NCBI RefSeq assembly: GCF_026341035.1
Contig: NZ_JAPEOQ010000001.1
Coordinates: forward strand, 3,968,001-4,032,000
From: Streptomyces sp. NBC_01016
GTDB lineage: Bacteria > Actinomycetota > Actinomycetes > Streptomycetales > Streptomycetaceae
DNA length: 64,000 nt
Direction: 5' to 3'
A program made the translations under genes and the position numbers. The notes beneath the pieces are model-generated. The model was not told where the DNA came from. It did no database searches and worked only from the letters and a program-made list of their open reading frames with translations. Below, piece after piece: positions 41,090-51,518 of this stretch. Each line of letters opens with the position of its first letter. Position 1 is the first letter of the stretch.

Positions 41090-42148
41090 TCAGACGTTTT
41101 CGCCGGCGTCGCCGTTGCCGGTGACCGTGGCCTTCTTGATGCCCTTGAGGATCTTGTCGATCGACTCGGCCTTCGGCCCTGTCGACTTGTCGGCGGCGGT
41201 GTGCGGCATGTCCACGCCGACGCGCAGCACGACGAGCTTGTCGGGGTTGGCGGGCGAGGGGAAGGCGGCCGACTCCACCCACGCGTCGACGCCCGACTTC
41301 GTCTCGACGCTCCAGCGGACCCGGTAGCCCTTCTGCCCGGCGACCGTGACCGCCTTCGCGAACACCTGCTTGTGACCCGTGATCCCCTGGTAGGTCTTGC
41401 CGCCGTAGGACGACTTCGCGTTCTTGGCGATGTCCTCCTTCGCGGCCGCCTTCGCCGACTTCGCGTCGAGCTTGAGGCGCTTCGCCGACGAGGTGGACGC
41501 GCCGCCCTTCACGCAGACGTCGTCCTTCGAGTTGGGGCAGGGGTACGGGCCGATGGTGATGCCGGCGACGCCCGCGCCGTCGGTGCCGGTCCAGTTCTTG
41601 ATGACCGGAATCGCCACCCCGTTGCTGACGTCGGTGGCGAAGCCCTTGTCGAGCGGTGCCTGCGGCGAGGCCCCCGGAGCGTCGGGCGTCGGGCTCTCGC
41701 CGCCTCCGGCGCCCCCGCTGTCGCCGGGGGCGCCGGGCCCCTCGGGGTTCGCCTCCTTCGGGCTCTGCGACCGGGAGTCCGCCTTGTCGTTCTTGTTGTC
41801 GCCGTCGCCGCCCGACGTGAGGGCGTAGACGCCGGTGCCGATCCCCGCGAGCACCACGACCGCGATCCCCGCGGCGATGGCTATTCGCCCCTTGCCGCGC
41901 GACTTCTGCGGCAACTGGCCCGGATATGCCGGGTAGTTGGGGTATGCCGGATTCGCTCCGGGTGGGGTCGGCTGCTGCGTGAACGGCGCCGGGGCCTGTT
42001 GCTGTGCCGGGGCCTGCTGCTGCGGCGGGGTGGTGGCGGGCCGGGTCTGGTCGGTCCAGCGGGCGCCGTCCCACCAGCGTTCGGTGCGCGGGCCGCCTGG
42101 AACCTGCCCCGGATCGGAGTACCAGCCTGCGGGAGTCTGCGACGTCAT
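41090..42148 (-). CDS. DUF2510 membrane-anchored protein with extracytoplasmic domain
   Basis: A 352-residue protein. Residues 1-~30 are DUF2510 (TPAGWYSDPGQVPGGPRTER), then a Gln/Pro-rich linker, and one transmembrane helix near residues 90-112 (GRIAIAAGIAVVVLAGIGTG). A Ser/Pro/Gly spacer leads to an extracytoplasmic domain of ~190 residues (FATDVSNGVAIPVIKNWTGT; CPNSKDDVCVKGGASTSSAK; HKQVFAKAVTVAGQKGYRVR) with two Cys that could form a disulfide. This resembles actinobacterial cell-envelope proteins of unknown role. The ATG lies seven bases after TACTGT, a leaderless arrangement shared with the other DUF2510 gene at 37353. Confidence 0.75.
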   Translation of the reverse strand: MTSQTPAGWYSDPGQVPGGPRTERWWDGARWTDQTRPATTPPQQQAPAQQQAPAPFTQQPTPPGANPAYPNYPAYPGQLPQKSRGKGRIAIAAGIAVVVLAGIGTGVYALTSGGDGDNKNDKADSRSQSPKEANPEGPGAPGDSGGAGGGESPTPDAPGASPQAPLDKGFATDVSNGVAIPVIKNWTGTDGAGVAGITIGPYPCPNSKDDVCVKGGASTSSAKRLKLDAKSAKAAAKEDIAKNAKSSYGGKTYQGITGHKQVFAKAVTVAGQKGYRVRWSVETKSGVDAWVESAAFPSPANPDKLVVLRVGVDMPHTAADKSTGPKAESIDKILKGIKKATVTGNGDAGENV

Positions 42149-42482
42149 GGACGGAACAGTATGAGGCCCGCCTGAAAAGGGGATGAGAGGGTTCGCCGAT
42201 GCGGTCGGGATCGTTATCGGGGGCGGCCGGGCCCCCGGGCTGGGCCTCCGGCCCGACTCCGGCTCGGCTCCGGCCCGACTCCCGGCTCGGCTCCCGGCCC
42301 GGCCCCGGCCCGAGTTGGCGGACCGGGGTCCCATCTCGGGCCAAATGTCACCGGCTGCCGAGACGCCCCACGAAGTCAGGGCCTCGCGGACTAGTCTCGT
42401 GACCAGTACGTCGATCGCTCCATGTGATCGGCTGCGACCGGACACCGGGACGACACCGGGAACGACAACGGGAGGCTGCGGG
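42149..42482. other. Divergent intergenic region with low-complexity GC repeats
   Basis: About 330 bases between the DUF2510 gene and the large AAA gene. 42240-42315 is a run of near-repeated GGCTCCGGCCC/GGCTCCCGGCCC units. No coding sequence is convincing: the frame open from 42183 encodes Pro/Arg/Ala low complexity. The stretch 42370-42480 probably holds the AAA gene promoter, but no clear hexamer pair could be assigned. Confidence 0.45.
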
Positions 42483-45191
42483 ATGACCCAGGGACGGCAT
42501 GCCGAAGCCGCGCCCTCCGGCTCTCCTCTGCAGGAGGGCGCGCGCCTGTGGGAGCGGGAGTCCGAACTCGACGTCGCGGCACGCGCCCTCGATGAGCTGT
42601 ACGGCGACTCCGCGGCCTCGGGCAGCCTCGTCGTCTACAAGGGAGAGGCGGGCATCGGCAAGACCGCCCTGCTCTCCGGCGTGCGCGAGATGGCGGCGGG
42701 CCGGGCCACCGTGTGGTCGGCGCGGGGCGGCGAGACGGTCACCTCCGTCCCCTTCAACGTCGTACGCCAACTCCTGCAGCCCGCCCTCGCGGTGCTCTCC
42801 GAGGAAGAGGCCCGAGAGTACTTCGGTGACTGGTACGACATCGCGGGCCCCGCCCTCGGTATCGCGGAGCCCACCGGGCGGCAGGCCGACCCGCAGGGCG
42901 TGCGCGACGGACTCGTCGCCGCCGCGTCCCGACTGGCCCGCCTGCACTGGCCGTTGGTGCTGCTCATCGACGACGCGCACTGGGCCGACGTGGAGACCCT
43001 GGAGTGGCTCGCCGCGTTCGCCGAACGCCTCGACGACCTGCCGGTGTTCGTCGTCGTGGCGCAGCGCGAGGCCGAGGACGGGCGCGCCGCCGCCTGCCTG
43101 GACGCGGTGGCCGCCGCCGCCCGCCCCGGCGTCTCCCGGCTGAGCGCCCTCACCCCGGACGCCACCGCGGGCCTGACCCGCGCCACGCTCGGCGCCCACG
43201 CCGACGACCCGTTCTGCCGCGAGGTGTGGGCCGTCACGGGCGGAAACCCGTACGAGACCGTCGAGTTGCTCGCCAAGGTCCAGGACAGCGAGCTTCAGCC
43301 CGACGAGCGGGCAGCCGTCGAACTGCGGGCGCTCAACCGGTCCGCCCGCGGCCGCGGCCTGGTCACCCGCCTCGAAGGGCTCGGCACCGACGCGACCCGG
43401 TTCGCCTGGGCCGCCGCCATCCTCGGCACCCACATCGAGCCGGGCCTTGCCGCGCTGCTCGCCGGCATGAACCCCGAGCAGGCCGGACGCTGCGCCGAGC
43501 AGCTGCGCACCGCCCGCATCCTGACCGACACCGGGTCCCCCGGATCGGGGTACGGCGCCACCGACACCCTGGAGTTCGTCCACCCGTTGATCGCGTCCGC
43601 CGTGTACGACGCGATCCCGCCGGCCACCCGTACCGCCATGCACGGCCAGGCCGCGTGGGCGGTCACCGCGTCCGGGCACGGCCCCGCCGCGGCCTCCCGG
43701 CACCTCCTCGAGGTGCATCCGGACGACGACCCCGAGCTCGTCGAGCAGCTGCGTGCCGCCTCCCGCGAGCACCTCGCCGTCGGTGCGCCCACCGCGGCCC
43801 GGCGCTGCCTGGAGCGCGCCCTCCAGGAACCGCCGCTGCCCGAGGTCCGGCCGCACGTGCTGTACGAGCTGGGCTGCGCCACGCTGCTCACCTCGCCGTC
43901 CACCACCGTCGCGCACCTGCGCGCCGCCCTCGACTCCGCCCCCGGGCTCTTCGGCGAGGACCGCGTCGACGCGGTGTGCCGGCTCGCTCAGGCCCTCGTC
44001 CACACCAACCAGTTGGACGACGCGCTCACCGCCCTCGACGCCGAGACCGCTCAGCAGAAGGAGGGGAACCAGCGGCTGCGCCTGCGGGCCACCCGCCTCT
44101 TCTGGGAGTGCATCTACGCCGGCGAGCACGATCCGCAGGACCGCTCCCGCAGCCTTGCCGAACTCGCCGGGCGCGTCACCGGGCGCGACAACCCCGAGCG
44201 CGTCCTGCTGATCCTGCGCGCCTTCGACATGATGAACCGCGGGGAGAACGCCGAGGAGGTCGCGGAGTACTGCGACCGCTCCCTGGTCAACGGACGCCTC
44301 GCGCCGGGCCTCGGCTGGACCGACCCCGAGTGGGGCTTCGAGATCCTCATCGCGCTCGGCCTCTCCTACCTCTTCTCCGACCGACTCGACCGCGCCGAGA
44401 GCCTGTTCACGGAGAGCATGCGGGCCTACGAGACCGCCGGCTGGAGCGGCGGCCACCTCTCCCTCGCGCACGCCTTCGTCGGGTACGTCCACCGCAGGCG
44501 CGGCCGGCTCAACGATGCGGAAGCGTTCCTGCGTGAGGGGCTGCGCCTGGCCGACCGGGTGGGCCGCGGGCTGCCCATGCACTGGTCCGCGGCGGCCATG
44601 CTCATCGACACGCTGCTCGCCCGCGGCAAGCCCGACGAGGCGCTCCGGATCGCCGACCGGTACGGATTCGCCGCGCCCTACCCGTCGATGATCCTGCTGC
44701 CCGACGCCCACTCGGTGCGCGGCCGGCTGTTGCTCGCCGTCGGCCGCACCGAAGAGGGCATCAGCGAACTGGAGACCGGCGGCAAGGTCGCCCTGGCCCG
44801 CGGCGGCCACAACACCGTCGTCGCGTCGTGGGCCGGCGACCTGGCCCTCGCCCTCGCCGACACCGACCCGCGGCGCGCCGCCGAACTCGCCGCCCAGTCC
44901 CGCGTCCAGGCCGAGCGGTTCGGTACGGACACCGCGATCGGCGAGGCGCTGCGGGTCGCTGCCGCGCTGGCCACGGGACGGGAACAGCTCACCCTGTACG
45001 CGAAGGCCGTCACGTACCTCGAAGCGTCCCCCTGCGCGTACGAACACGCTCGGGCGCGGGTCGAGTACGGGATCGCCGCGCGGTCACTGTCCGAGCTCAA
45101 CCGCGGTCTGCAGCTGGCCCGTTCGTGCGGGGCGGACGCGTTGACGGCGCGGGCGCGGGAGGTTTTGGAGACGGGACGGGGGCTGCGCTAG
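42483..45191 (+). CDS. Large AAA/NACHT-like ATPase of LAL-regulator type lacking the LuxR DNA-binding domain
   Basis: A 902-residue protein. WERESELDVAARALDEL is followed by Walker A GEAGIGKTALLSG (about residues 57-68) and Walker B LVLLIDDAHWADVETLEWLA, as in LAL (large ATP-binding LuxR) regulators. Residues ~450-890 are TPR-like helical repeats. In LAL proteins a ~65-residue LuxR HTH follows a segment like DALTARAREVLETGRGLR; here the protein stops there. No HTH-like sequence is seen in any frame in the 44 bases before the convergent SDR gene. It may be a naturally HTH-less paralogue or a truncated one. GGGAGG precedes the ATG. Confidence 0.85.
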   Translation: MTQGRHAEAAPSGSPLQEGARLWERESELDVAARALDELYGDSAASGSLVVYKGEAGIGKTALLSGVREMAAGRATVWSARGGETVTSVPFNVVRQLLQPALAVLSEEEAREYFGDWYDIAGPALGIAEPTGRQADPQGVRDGLVAAASRLARLHWPLVLLIDDAHWADVETLEWLAAFAERLDDLPVFVVVAQREAEDGRAAACLDAVAAAARPGVSRLSALTPDATAGLTRATLGAHADDPFCREVWAVTGGNPYETVELLAKVQDSELQPDERAAVELRALNRSARGRGLVTRLEGLGTDATRFAWAAAILGTHIEPGLAALLAGMNPEQAGRCAEQLRTARILTDTGSPGSGYGATDTLEFVHPLIASAVYDAIPPATRTAMHGQAAWAVTASGHGPAAASRHLLEVHPDDDPELVEQLRAASREHLAVGAPTAARRCLERALQEPPLPEVRPHVLYELGCATLLTSPSTTVAHLRAALDSAPGLFGEDRVDAVCRLAQALVHTNQLDDALTALDAETAQQKEGNQRLRLRATRLFWECIYAGEHDPQDRSRSLAELAGRVTGRDNPERVLLILRAFDMMNRGENAEEVAEYCDRSLVNGRLAPGLGWTDPEWGFEILIALGLSYLFSDRLDRAESLFTESMRAYETAGWSGGHLSLAHAFVGYVHRRRGRLNDAEAFLREGLRLADRVGRGLPMHWSAAAMLIDTLLARGKPDEALRIADRYGFAAPYPSMILLPDAHSVRGRLLLAVGRTEEGISELETGGKVALARGGHNTVVASWAGDLALALADTDPRRAAELAAQSRVQAERFGTDTAIGEALRVAAALATGREQLTLYAKAVTYLEASPCAYEHARARVEYGIAARSLSELNRGLQLARSCGADALTARAREVLETGRGLR

Positions 45192-45235
45192 CCGCGCCCC
45201 GTCTCCGGGCGACGACGGGAGTTTGACGACAGGAC

Positions 45236-46048
45236 CTAGGGCTTGAACGGCCCCAAGATGCGGTCGAGTTCGATGTCGAGGCGGTCCTGGACCTCGCGGT
45301 CGTACGTCTCCGCCTGTGCGAGCGTCGGCTGCTCGCCGTCGAAGAAGCCCGCGGTGGCCTCGCCGCCCAACTCGCCGACGGCCAGGGCCAGTACGCCGGC
45401 CGCGCCGTCCTCGACGGTGTTCATCGGGCCGACGCCGGCCTCGCGGACCATCGCCGTGTCCATGTACGTCGCCGGGTGGATGACGTTGACGTGAATGCCC
45501 GTGCCGGACAGTTCGCGGGCGAGGGCGAAGGTGTGCGCGGCGAGGGCGAACTTGGAGCGGCAGTACGCCTCGGTGCCGCTGTAGTCGTTGTCGAATTCCA
45601 GGTCGTCGAAGTCGAGCGGGGACTGCCCGAGCGATCCGCAATTCACCACACGGGACGGCGAGTTGGCCTGGAGGGTGGGCAGCAGGGTGCGGGTGAGGGC
45701 GACCGGGGCGAGCACGTTGACGGCGAACCGCAGCTCGTGCCCGTCGGCGCTCGGCTCGCGGCCGGAGCCGGGGGCCCCGGTGCCGACGCCGGCGTTGTTG
45801 ACGAGGACGTCGAGCTCCGGGTGGGCGGCGGCGACGCGGGCGCCGAGGTCGCGGACCTGCTCCAGGGAGGCGAGGTCCGCGACGAAGCCCTCGGCGCGCC
45901 CGCTGGTGGCCCGTAGCTCCTCGACGAGCGCGTCCGTACGTTTCTCGTCCCGGCCGTGGGCGAGCACGACATGCCCGCCGCGAACGAGCTCGAAGGCGAG
46001 GTACCGGCCGAGGCCGGAGGTGGCACCGGTGATCAGGAGTGTGGCCAT
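45236..46048 (-). CDS. Short-chain dehydrogenase/reductase
   Basis: A 270-residue SDR. LLITGATSGLGRYLAFELVR is the TGxxxGxG dinucleotide motif, LDVLVNNAGVG the NNAG motif, and NCGSLGQSP plus EAYCRSKFAL give the catalytic Ser and YxxxK (Tyr and Lys). HVNVIHPATYMDTAM completes the pattern. It most resembles retinol-dehydrogenase-like or protochlorophyllide-reductase-like oxidoreductases, usually NADP-linked. The ATG lies six bases after TAGCCT, so leaderless initiation is possible. It lies downstream of the pca operon on the same strand but 76 bases beyond pcaL; a role in aromatic catabolism is not supported by sequence. Confidence 0.88.
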   Translation of the reverse strand: MATLLITGATSGLGRYLAFELVRGGHVVLAHGRDEKRTDALVEELRATSGRAEGFVADLASLEQVRDLGARVAAAHPELDVLVNNAGVGTGAPGSGREPSADGHELRFAVNVLAPVALTRTLLPTLQANSPSRVVNCGSLGQSPLDFDDLEFDNDYSGTEAYCRSKFALAAHTFALARELSGTGIHVNVIHPATYMDTAMVREAGVGPMNTVEDGAAGVLALAVGELGGEATAGFFDGEQPTLAQAETYDREVQDRLDIELDRILGPFKP

Positions 46049-46124
46049 GCGTCCAGGCTAGGGGGGAGGCCCCGGGTCGGGCATGACCCCCCTGTACGTA
46101 CGCCTGTCGGGGTTATGCCGCGCG

Positions 46125-47246
46125 TTACGCCAGGCCCTCCTCGGCGAGCACCCGCTGGGCGACGCCGAACGCGGAGTTGGCGGCGGGCACGCCCACGTAC
46201 ACGGCGCACTGCTGCACCACGGCGCCGATCTCGTCCGGGGTGAGGCCGTTGCGCAGGGCGGCGCGGACGTGCATGCCGAACTCGTCGAGGTGGCCGTGGG
46301 CGACGAGCGCGGTCATCGTGATCATGCTGCGCTCGCGGCGGCTGAGCGTCGGGTCGGTCCAGATCTCGCCCCACGCGTAGCGCGAGATGAAGTCCTGGAA
46401 CCGGGCCGTGAACGGCGTCTGCCGCGACTGCGCCCGGTCGACGTGCGCGTCTCCGAGCACCTCGCGGCGCACCTCCATGCCGCGCTTCGCGGCCTGCCCG
46501 AGGTGGGTGCGCAATAGCCCGACGACCGCCTCCGGCCGTTCGGCGGGGGCGAGGTGCGAGGCGCCCGCCAGCTCGACGAGTTCGCTGTCCGGTACGGCGT
46601 CGGCGATCTCGCGCAGGTGCGCCGGCGGTGTGGCGGGGTCCTCGCGGCCGGCGATGAGGAGGGTGGGCACGGTGATGTCGGGGAGCCGGTCCCGCAGGTC
46701 GAACGCGGCGAGGGCGTCGCAGCAGGCCGCGTAGCCCGCGGGGTCGGCGTCGTGGTTGTCCTGCACGAGGCGTTCCACGCGGAAGCCGGGGGTGAACCAG
46801 CGGGAGGGCGCGGTCTCGGCCACGCCTCCCGTGCCCTCCTTGCGGACGAGGGCGGCCCGCTCCTCCCAGTTCTTGGCGCCGCCGAAGTGGGCGGAGGAGC
46901 AGATGACGGCGAGGCTGGTGAGGCGTTCCGGGTGGTGCACGGCGAGGTGCAGGCCGACGGCGCCGCCGAGGGATACGCCGGCGTAGGCGAAGCGGTCGAT
47001 GCCGAGGTCGTCGGCGAGTGCGAGGACGAGGTCGGCGAGGTCTCCGACGGTGGCGCCCGCCGTGACCAGGTCGGCGGGCGACCCGCCGTGGCCGGGGAGG
47101 TCCCACCGTACGACGCGGTGGGCGCTGGACAGTTCGGGTGCGACCCCGTCCCACAGGGCGAGGCTCGTCCCGAGGGAGGGGCCGAGGACCAGCGGCGGAG
47201 CGGTGGGCGAGCCCTCGGTGTGGTGGTTCAGACGGGTTGCGTTCAT
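46125..47246 (-). CDS. pcaL: PcaL: fused 3-oxoadipate enol-lactonase / 4-carboxymuconolactone decarboxylase
   Basis: A 373-residue fusion. Residues 1-~250 are the alpha/beta hydrolase lactonase (PcaD): PPLVLGPSLGTSLALWDGVA, nucleophile elbow YAGVSLGGAVGL, and LVELAGASHLAPAERPEAVV with the catalytic His. Residues ~255-373 are the decarboxylase (PcaC): DFISRYAWGEIWTDPTLSRR, then IGAVVQQCAVYVGVPAANSA. It converts gamma-carboxymuconolactone to 3-oxoadipate in two steps, the end of the protocatechuate branch. Such PcaL fusions are usual in actinobacteria. GGGAG precedes ATG 47246. It lies 332 bases from pcaB, with a repeat-rich gap holding two inverted repeats that may reduce read-through. Confidence 0.93.
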   Translation of the reverse strand: MNATRLNHHTEGSPTAPPLVLGPSLGTSLALWDGVAPELSSAHRVVRWDLPGHGGSPADLVTAGATVGDLADLVLALADDLGIDRFAYAGVSLGGAVGLHLAVHHPERLTSLAVICSSAHFGGAKNWEERAALVRKEGTGGVAETAPSRWFTPGFRVERLVQDNHDADPAGYAACCDALAAFDLRDRLPDITVPTLLIAGREDPATPPAHLREIADAVPDSELVELAGASHLAPAERPEAVVGLLRTHLGQAAKRGMEVRREVLGDAHVDRAQSRQTPFTARFQDFISRYAWGEIWTDPTLSRRERSMITMTALVAHGHLDEFGMHVRAALRNGLTPDEIGAVVQQCAVYVGVPAANSAFGVAQRVLAEEGLA

Positions 47247-47578
47247 GGGTGGGCTCCCGGTGGGTCGGATTACGACTTGGGCGGTCGAAGTCTTCGGTCG
47301 TCGTCGGCTACGGGTCGTCCGTGGCTGGGCGCGCAGTTCCCCGCGCCCCTGGGTGGGACGGGGTTCGGGGTGCCGTCGGGTGTACGTCGTGCGTGGCTGG
47401 GCTGCGCCCCGTGGCGGAGCCACTGAGGGATACAGTCCCGCGCCCCTTAAAGGGGCGCGGGGAACTGCGCACCCCGGCCCCGCCCCACCGGAAACCGGCG
47501 ACGACCTGCGCCCGGCGCGGCCCGCACCCCCTGCACGCGCCCGCAGGGATTTCGGGAAGGGGCGGGGTGGGGGACATG
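47247..47578. repeat. Repeat-rich gap between pcaB and pcaL
   Basis: GCGCAGTTCCCCGCGCCCCT (47331-47350) has its exact reverse complement at 47451-47470, 100 bases apart. Overlapping the right arm, 47439-47461 is a near-perfect palindrome with CCGCGCCCCTT and AAGGGGCGCGG arms around one base. No gene is evident. These sequences look like dispersed Streptomyces intergenic elements and may form strong RNA structures inside the pca transcript. Confidence 0.75.
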
Positions 47579-48904
47579 TCACCGGCGCCCCAACGCCCGA
47601 TCCACCAACGCCCCCGCCGCCCCGGTGTACCGCGACGGATCGGTCAGCTCGGCCACGTCCATGCCGGAGTCCTTGAGCGCCGGCTCGGCAGAGAGGACGT
47701 CGGCGAGGGGCAGGCCCGACTCCCGGGCCCGCCGCGAGGCGGACGCCAGAAGTTCCTTCGCCACACCGCGCCCGAGCACCCCGGCCAACTCCGCCGAGAG
47801 CCGCTCCGACACGATCGCCCCGCCCGTCAGCGACAGATGCGCGTGCATCACATCCACCCGCACCACCAACCCGCCGACCAAAGCGGAAGCGTCCCGTGCC
47901 GCACCACCGACCACCCGCAACAGCTCCCGCAGCGTGGCCCATTCCGCGTGCCACGCACCCGAGGGCCGCTCGTCCTCCGCGGCCACGGAGGCGTAGAGCG
48001 TCGCGGCGAGCGCAGGAGCGCGGCGAGCCGCCGCGGCGACGAGCGCGGAACGCACCGGGTTCGCCTTGTGCGGCATCGCGGAGGACCCGCCACCCGCCCC
48101 CTCGGCCAACTCACCGATCTCCGTACGGGAGAGGACCAGTACATCCGCCGCGATCTTGCCGAGCGCACCGGCCGTGAAGGCCAGCGCCCCGGCCAGATCC
48201 CCCACCGGCGTCCGCAGCACATGCCACGGCAACTCCGGCTCTGCGAGCCCGAGTTCACGCGCGTACGCCGCCACGAGAGCGAGCGGATCCTCCGACCCGT
48301 ACGCCCCGAACGCCGCCAACGTCCCCGCCGCACCGCCCAGTTGAACCGGCAGCGCCCCCCGCACACTCCGCAGACGGTCCCGCGCGTCGAGCACCAGCGA
48401 GCGCCACCCGGCCGCCTTGAGGCCGAACGTCGTCGGCACGGCGTGCTGCGTGAGCGTACGACCGGGCATCGCGGTGTCCCGGTGCTCGCGCGCGAGGCCC
48501 GCCAACGCGCCCTCCGTGCCGGACAGCTCGTCGAGCAGCACGTCCAGCGTGCGCGCCGCGACCAGCATCAGCGCCGAGTCGAGGATGTCCTGACTCGTCG
48601 CACCCCGGTGCACGTACTCCGCGTACTGCTTGTCCTCCGCGACCACCGCCGCCGTAAGGTCCGCGACCAGCGGAATCACCGGATTGCCGCCACCACGCGA
48701 ACGGCGCGCGAGGTCCCGCACGTCGAACCGCTCGGCGACGGCCGCCGCGGTGACGGCCCCACCCGCGGCGACGGGCGCGAGATCGAGCGAGGACTGCGCC
48801 CGCGTGAGGCCCGCCTCCGCGTCCAACAGGGCCTGAAGGAAGGCCTCTTCGGACGTGGTGCGCTCGGTGGGCGCACCCTCGCTGCCGGGGTCGAACAACG
48901 TCAC
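47579..48904 (-). CDS. pcaB: PcaB: 3-carboxy-cis,cis-muconate cycloisomerase
   Basis: A 441-residue member of the fumarase/aspartase superfamily. The signature GGGSSAMPHKANPVRS is present with the flexible-loop Ser, and YVHRGATSQDILDSALML marks the second conserved region. It cyclises beta-carboxymuconate to gamma-carboxymuconolactone. The GTG start at 48904 overlaps the pcaG stop by four bases (GTGA), which fixes the start. The next gene, pcaL, uses its product. The first ~20 residues are a variable acidic extension. Confidence 0.94.
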   Translation of the reverse strand: MTLFDPGSEGAPTERTTSEEAFLQALLDAEAGLTRAQSSLDLAPVAAGGAVTAAAVAERFDVRDLARRSRGGGNPVIPLVADLTAAVVAEDKQYAEYVHRGATSQDILDSALMLVAARTLDVLLDELSGTEGALAGLAREHRDTAMPGRTLTQHAVPTTFGLKAAGWRSLVLDARDRLRSVRGALPVQLGGAAGTLAAFGAYGSEDPLALVAAYARELGLAEPELPWHVLRTPVGDLAGALAFTAGALGKIAADVLVLSRTEIGELAEGAGGGSSAMPHKANPVRSALVAAAARRAPALAATLYASVAAEDERPSGAWHAEWATLRELLRVVGGAARDASALVGGLVVRVDVMHAHLSLTGGAIVSERLSAELAGVLGRGVAKELLASASRRARESGLPLADVLSAEPALKDSGMDVAELTDPSRYTGAAGALVDRALGRR

Positions 48905-49503
48905 GTGAACTCCAGGAAGACCGTCTCGCCCTCGCCCTGAAGGCGGATGTCGAAACGGTACGTGCCATCCGCCTGCCGCTGCGCGATCAGCGTGTCGCGC
49001 CGCTCGGCGTCGACCTGCCGGAGCACGGGGTCCGTGGCGAGCGCCTCGTCACCGGCGAAGTAGATCCGCGTGTACAGGTGGTGGAGCAGACCGCGGGAGA
49101 AGATCACCACGGCGAGGTACGGCGCCGACTCGCCACGCGCCCCCGGGCGGAGGGTGCGGACGGCCCAGTGCCCGTTCGCGTCCGTCTCGATGCGGCCCCA
49201 GCCGGTGAACTCCACGCCGTTGCGGCCCAGGTACCCGCCCGTGAAGGGCTGGCGGCGCATCGAGCCGTCGATGGTGGAGGCGTTGCCCTCGGGGTCCGCG
49301 CCCCAGACCTCGACGAACGCGTCGGGGACGGGGGCACCGTTGCCGTCGTAGACGTAGCCGTGCACGGCGATCGTCTCCGGGTGGCCGACCGGGGCGATGT
49401 CACCGCCGCCCTCGAAGGGCAGCGCGTAGCCGTACCAGGGCCCGACCGTGTGCGACGGGGTGGGCAGCACGGACTCGGGGTTGTTGATGTCGATCGTCGT
49501 CAT
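48901..49503 (-). CDS. pcaG: PcaG: protocatechuate 3,4-dioxygenase alpha subunit
   Basis: A 200-residue beta-sandwich subunit of the intradiol ring-cleavage dioxygenase. Typical segments are TPSHTVGPWYGYALPFEGGG, VPDAFVEVWGADPEGN and LLHHLYTRIYFAGD. As expected for an alpha subunit, the iron-ligand Tyr and His residues of the beta chain are not all kept; it builds the substrate pocket with PcaH. The PcaGH complex opens protocatechuate to beta-carboxymuconate using O2. It starts six bases after pcaH and overlaps pcaB. Confidence 0.94.
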   Translation of the reverse strand: MTTIDINNPESVLPTPSHTVGPWYGYALPFEGGGDIAPVGHPETIAVHGYVYDGNGAPVPDAFVEVWGADPEGNASTIDGSMRRQPFTGGYLGRNGVEFTGWGRIETDANGHWAVRTLRPGARGESAPYLAVVIFSRGLLHHLYTRIYFAGDEALATDPVLRQVDAERRDTLIAQRQADGTYRFDIRLQGEGETVFLEFT

Positions 49504-49509
49504 GGCTGG

Positions 49510-50283
49510 TCAGCGCCCTTCTTCCATCCAGGTGGCGTTCGGGCCGTCGAGGACGATGTCCCACTGATAGCCCATCGAGAACTCCGGAACCGACTTCTCG
49601 TGCACGTACGTCGCGACGAGGCGCTGGCGCGCCGCGTCGTCGGTCACCGAATGGAGGATCGGGTCGTACGCGAACAGCGGGTCGCTCGGGAAGTACATCT
49701 GCGTCACCAGGCGCTGGGTGAACGCCGAGCCGAAGACGGAGAAGTGGATGTGCGCCGGGCGCCAGGCGTTGGTGTGCTGGGCCCACGGGTAAGGGCCCGG
49801 CTGGATGGTCGTGAACTTGTACCAGCCGTCGTCGTCGGTCAGCGCCCGGCCGACGCCCGTGAAGTTCGGGTCGAGCGGCGCGTCGTGCACCTCGATCTTG
49901 TGCGCGTAACGGCCTGCCGAGTTGGCCTGCCACAGCTCGATCAGCTGACCGCGCAGCGGCCGCCCGTCGCGGTCGACGAGGCGGCCCTCGACGGTGATGC
50001 GCTCGCCGATCGGCTTGCCCGCGTGCTGGATCGTCAGATCGTTGTCGATCTTCGTGATGTCGCGCTCGCCGAAGGCGGGAGCGGTGAGCTCGATCAGCTC
50101 CGGGTCCTTGGAGACGTCGATGTTGATCGGCGGCTGCTTGGGGTGCCGGAAGGTGGAGGAGCGGTACGGGGCGTAGTCGCGCCGCGGGTGGTTCTCGACG
50201 GGTGCGCCGTCGGCGAGGCCCTTGTAGTAGGCGTCGCGCTTGGCGGTGATCTCACGGTCGATGTCGGCCTGGGTGAGTGACAT
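49510..50283 (-). CDS. pcaH: PcaH: protocatechuate 3,4-dioxygenase beta subunit
   Basis: A 257-residue catalytic subunit. The non-heme Fe(III) ligands are Tyr126 (RYAHKIEV), Tyr165 (QPGPYPWAQH), His178 and His180 (WRPAHIHFSVFG). Their spacing (39, 13 and 2 residues) is identical to Tyr108, Tyr147, His160 and His162 of the Pseudomonas enzyme. It cleaves protocatechuate between the hydroxyls with PcaG. The start ATG 50283 lies 20 bases after pcaF. All active-site residues are intact, so the enzyme should be functional. Confidence 0.96.
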   Translation of the reverse strand: MSLTQADIDREITAKRDAYYKGLADGAPVENHPRRDYAPYRSSTFRHPKQPPINIDVSKDPELIELTAPAFGERDITKIDNDLTIQHAGKPIGERITVEGRLVDRDGRPLRGQLIELWQANSAGRYAHKIEVHDAPLDPNFTGVGRALTDDDGWYKFTTIQPGPYPWAQHTNAWRPAHIHFSVFGSAFTQRLVTQMYFPSDPLFAYDPILHSVTDDAARQRLVATYVHEKSVPEFSMGYQWDIVLDGPNATWMEEGR

Positions 50284-50303
50284 GGGGGTGGGGACCTTCC
50301 TAC

Positions 50304-51514
<1,211 letters not shown>

Positions 51515-51518
<4 letters not shown>

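Noticed and set aside
45192..45235. Frameshifted LuxR HTH after the AAA protein
   Set aside because: The 44-base gap is too short and none of its frames resembles an HTH, so the protein is truly HTH-less as given.
47331..47470. Insertion-sequence terminal repeats
   Set aside because: The inverted 20-mers enclose only 100 bases with no transposase and no target duplication, so a dispersed intergenic repeat is more likely.
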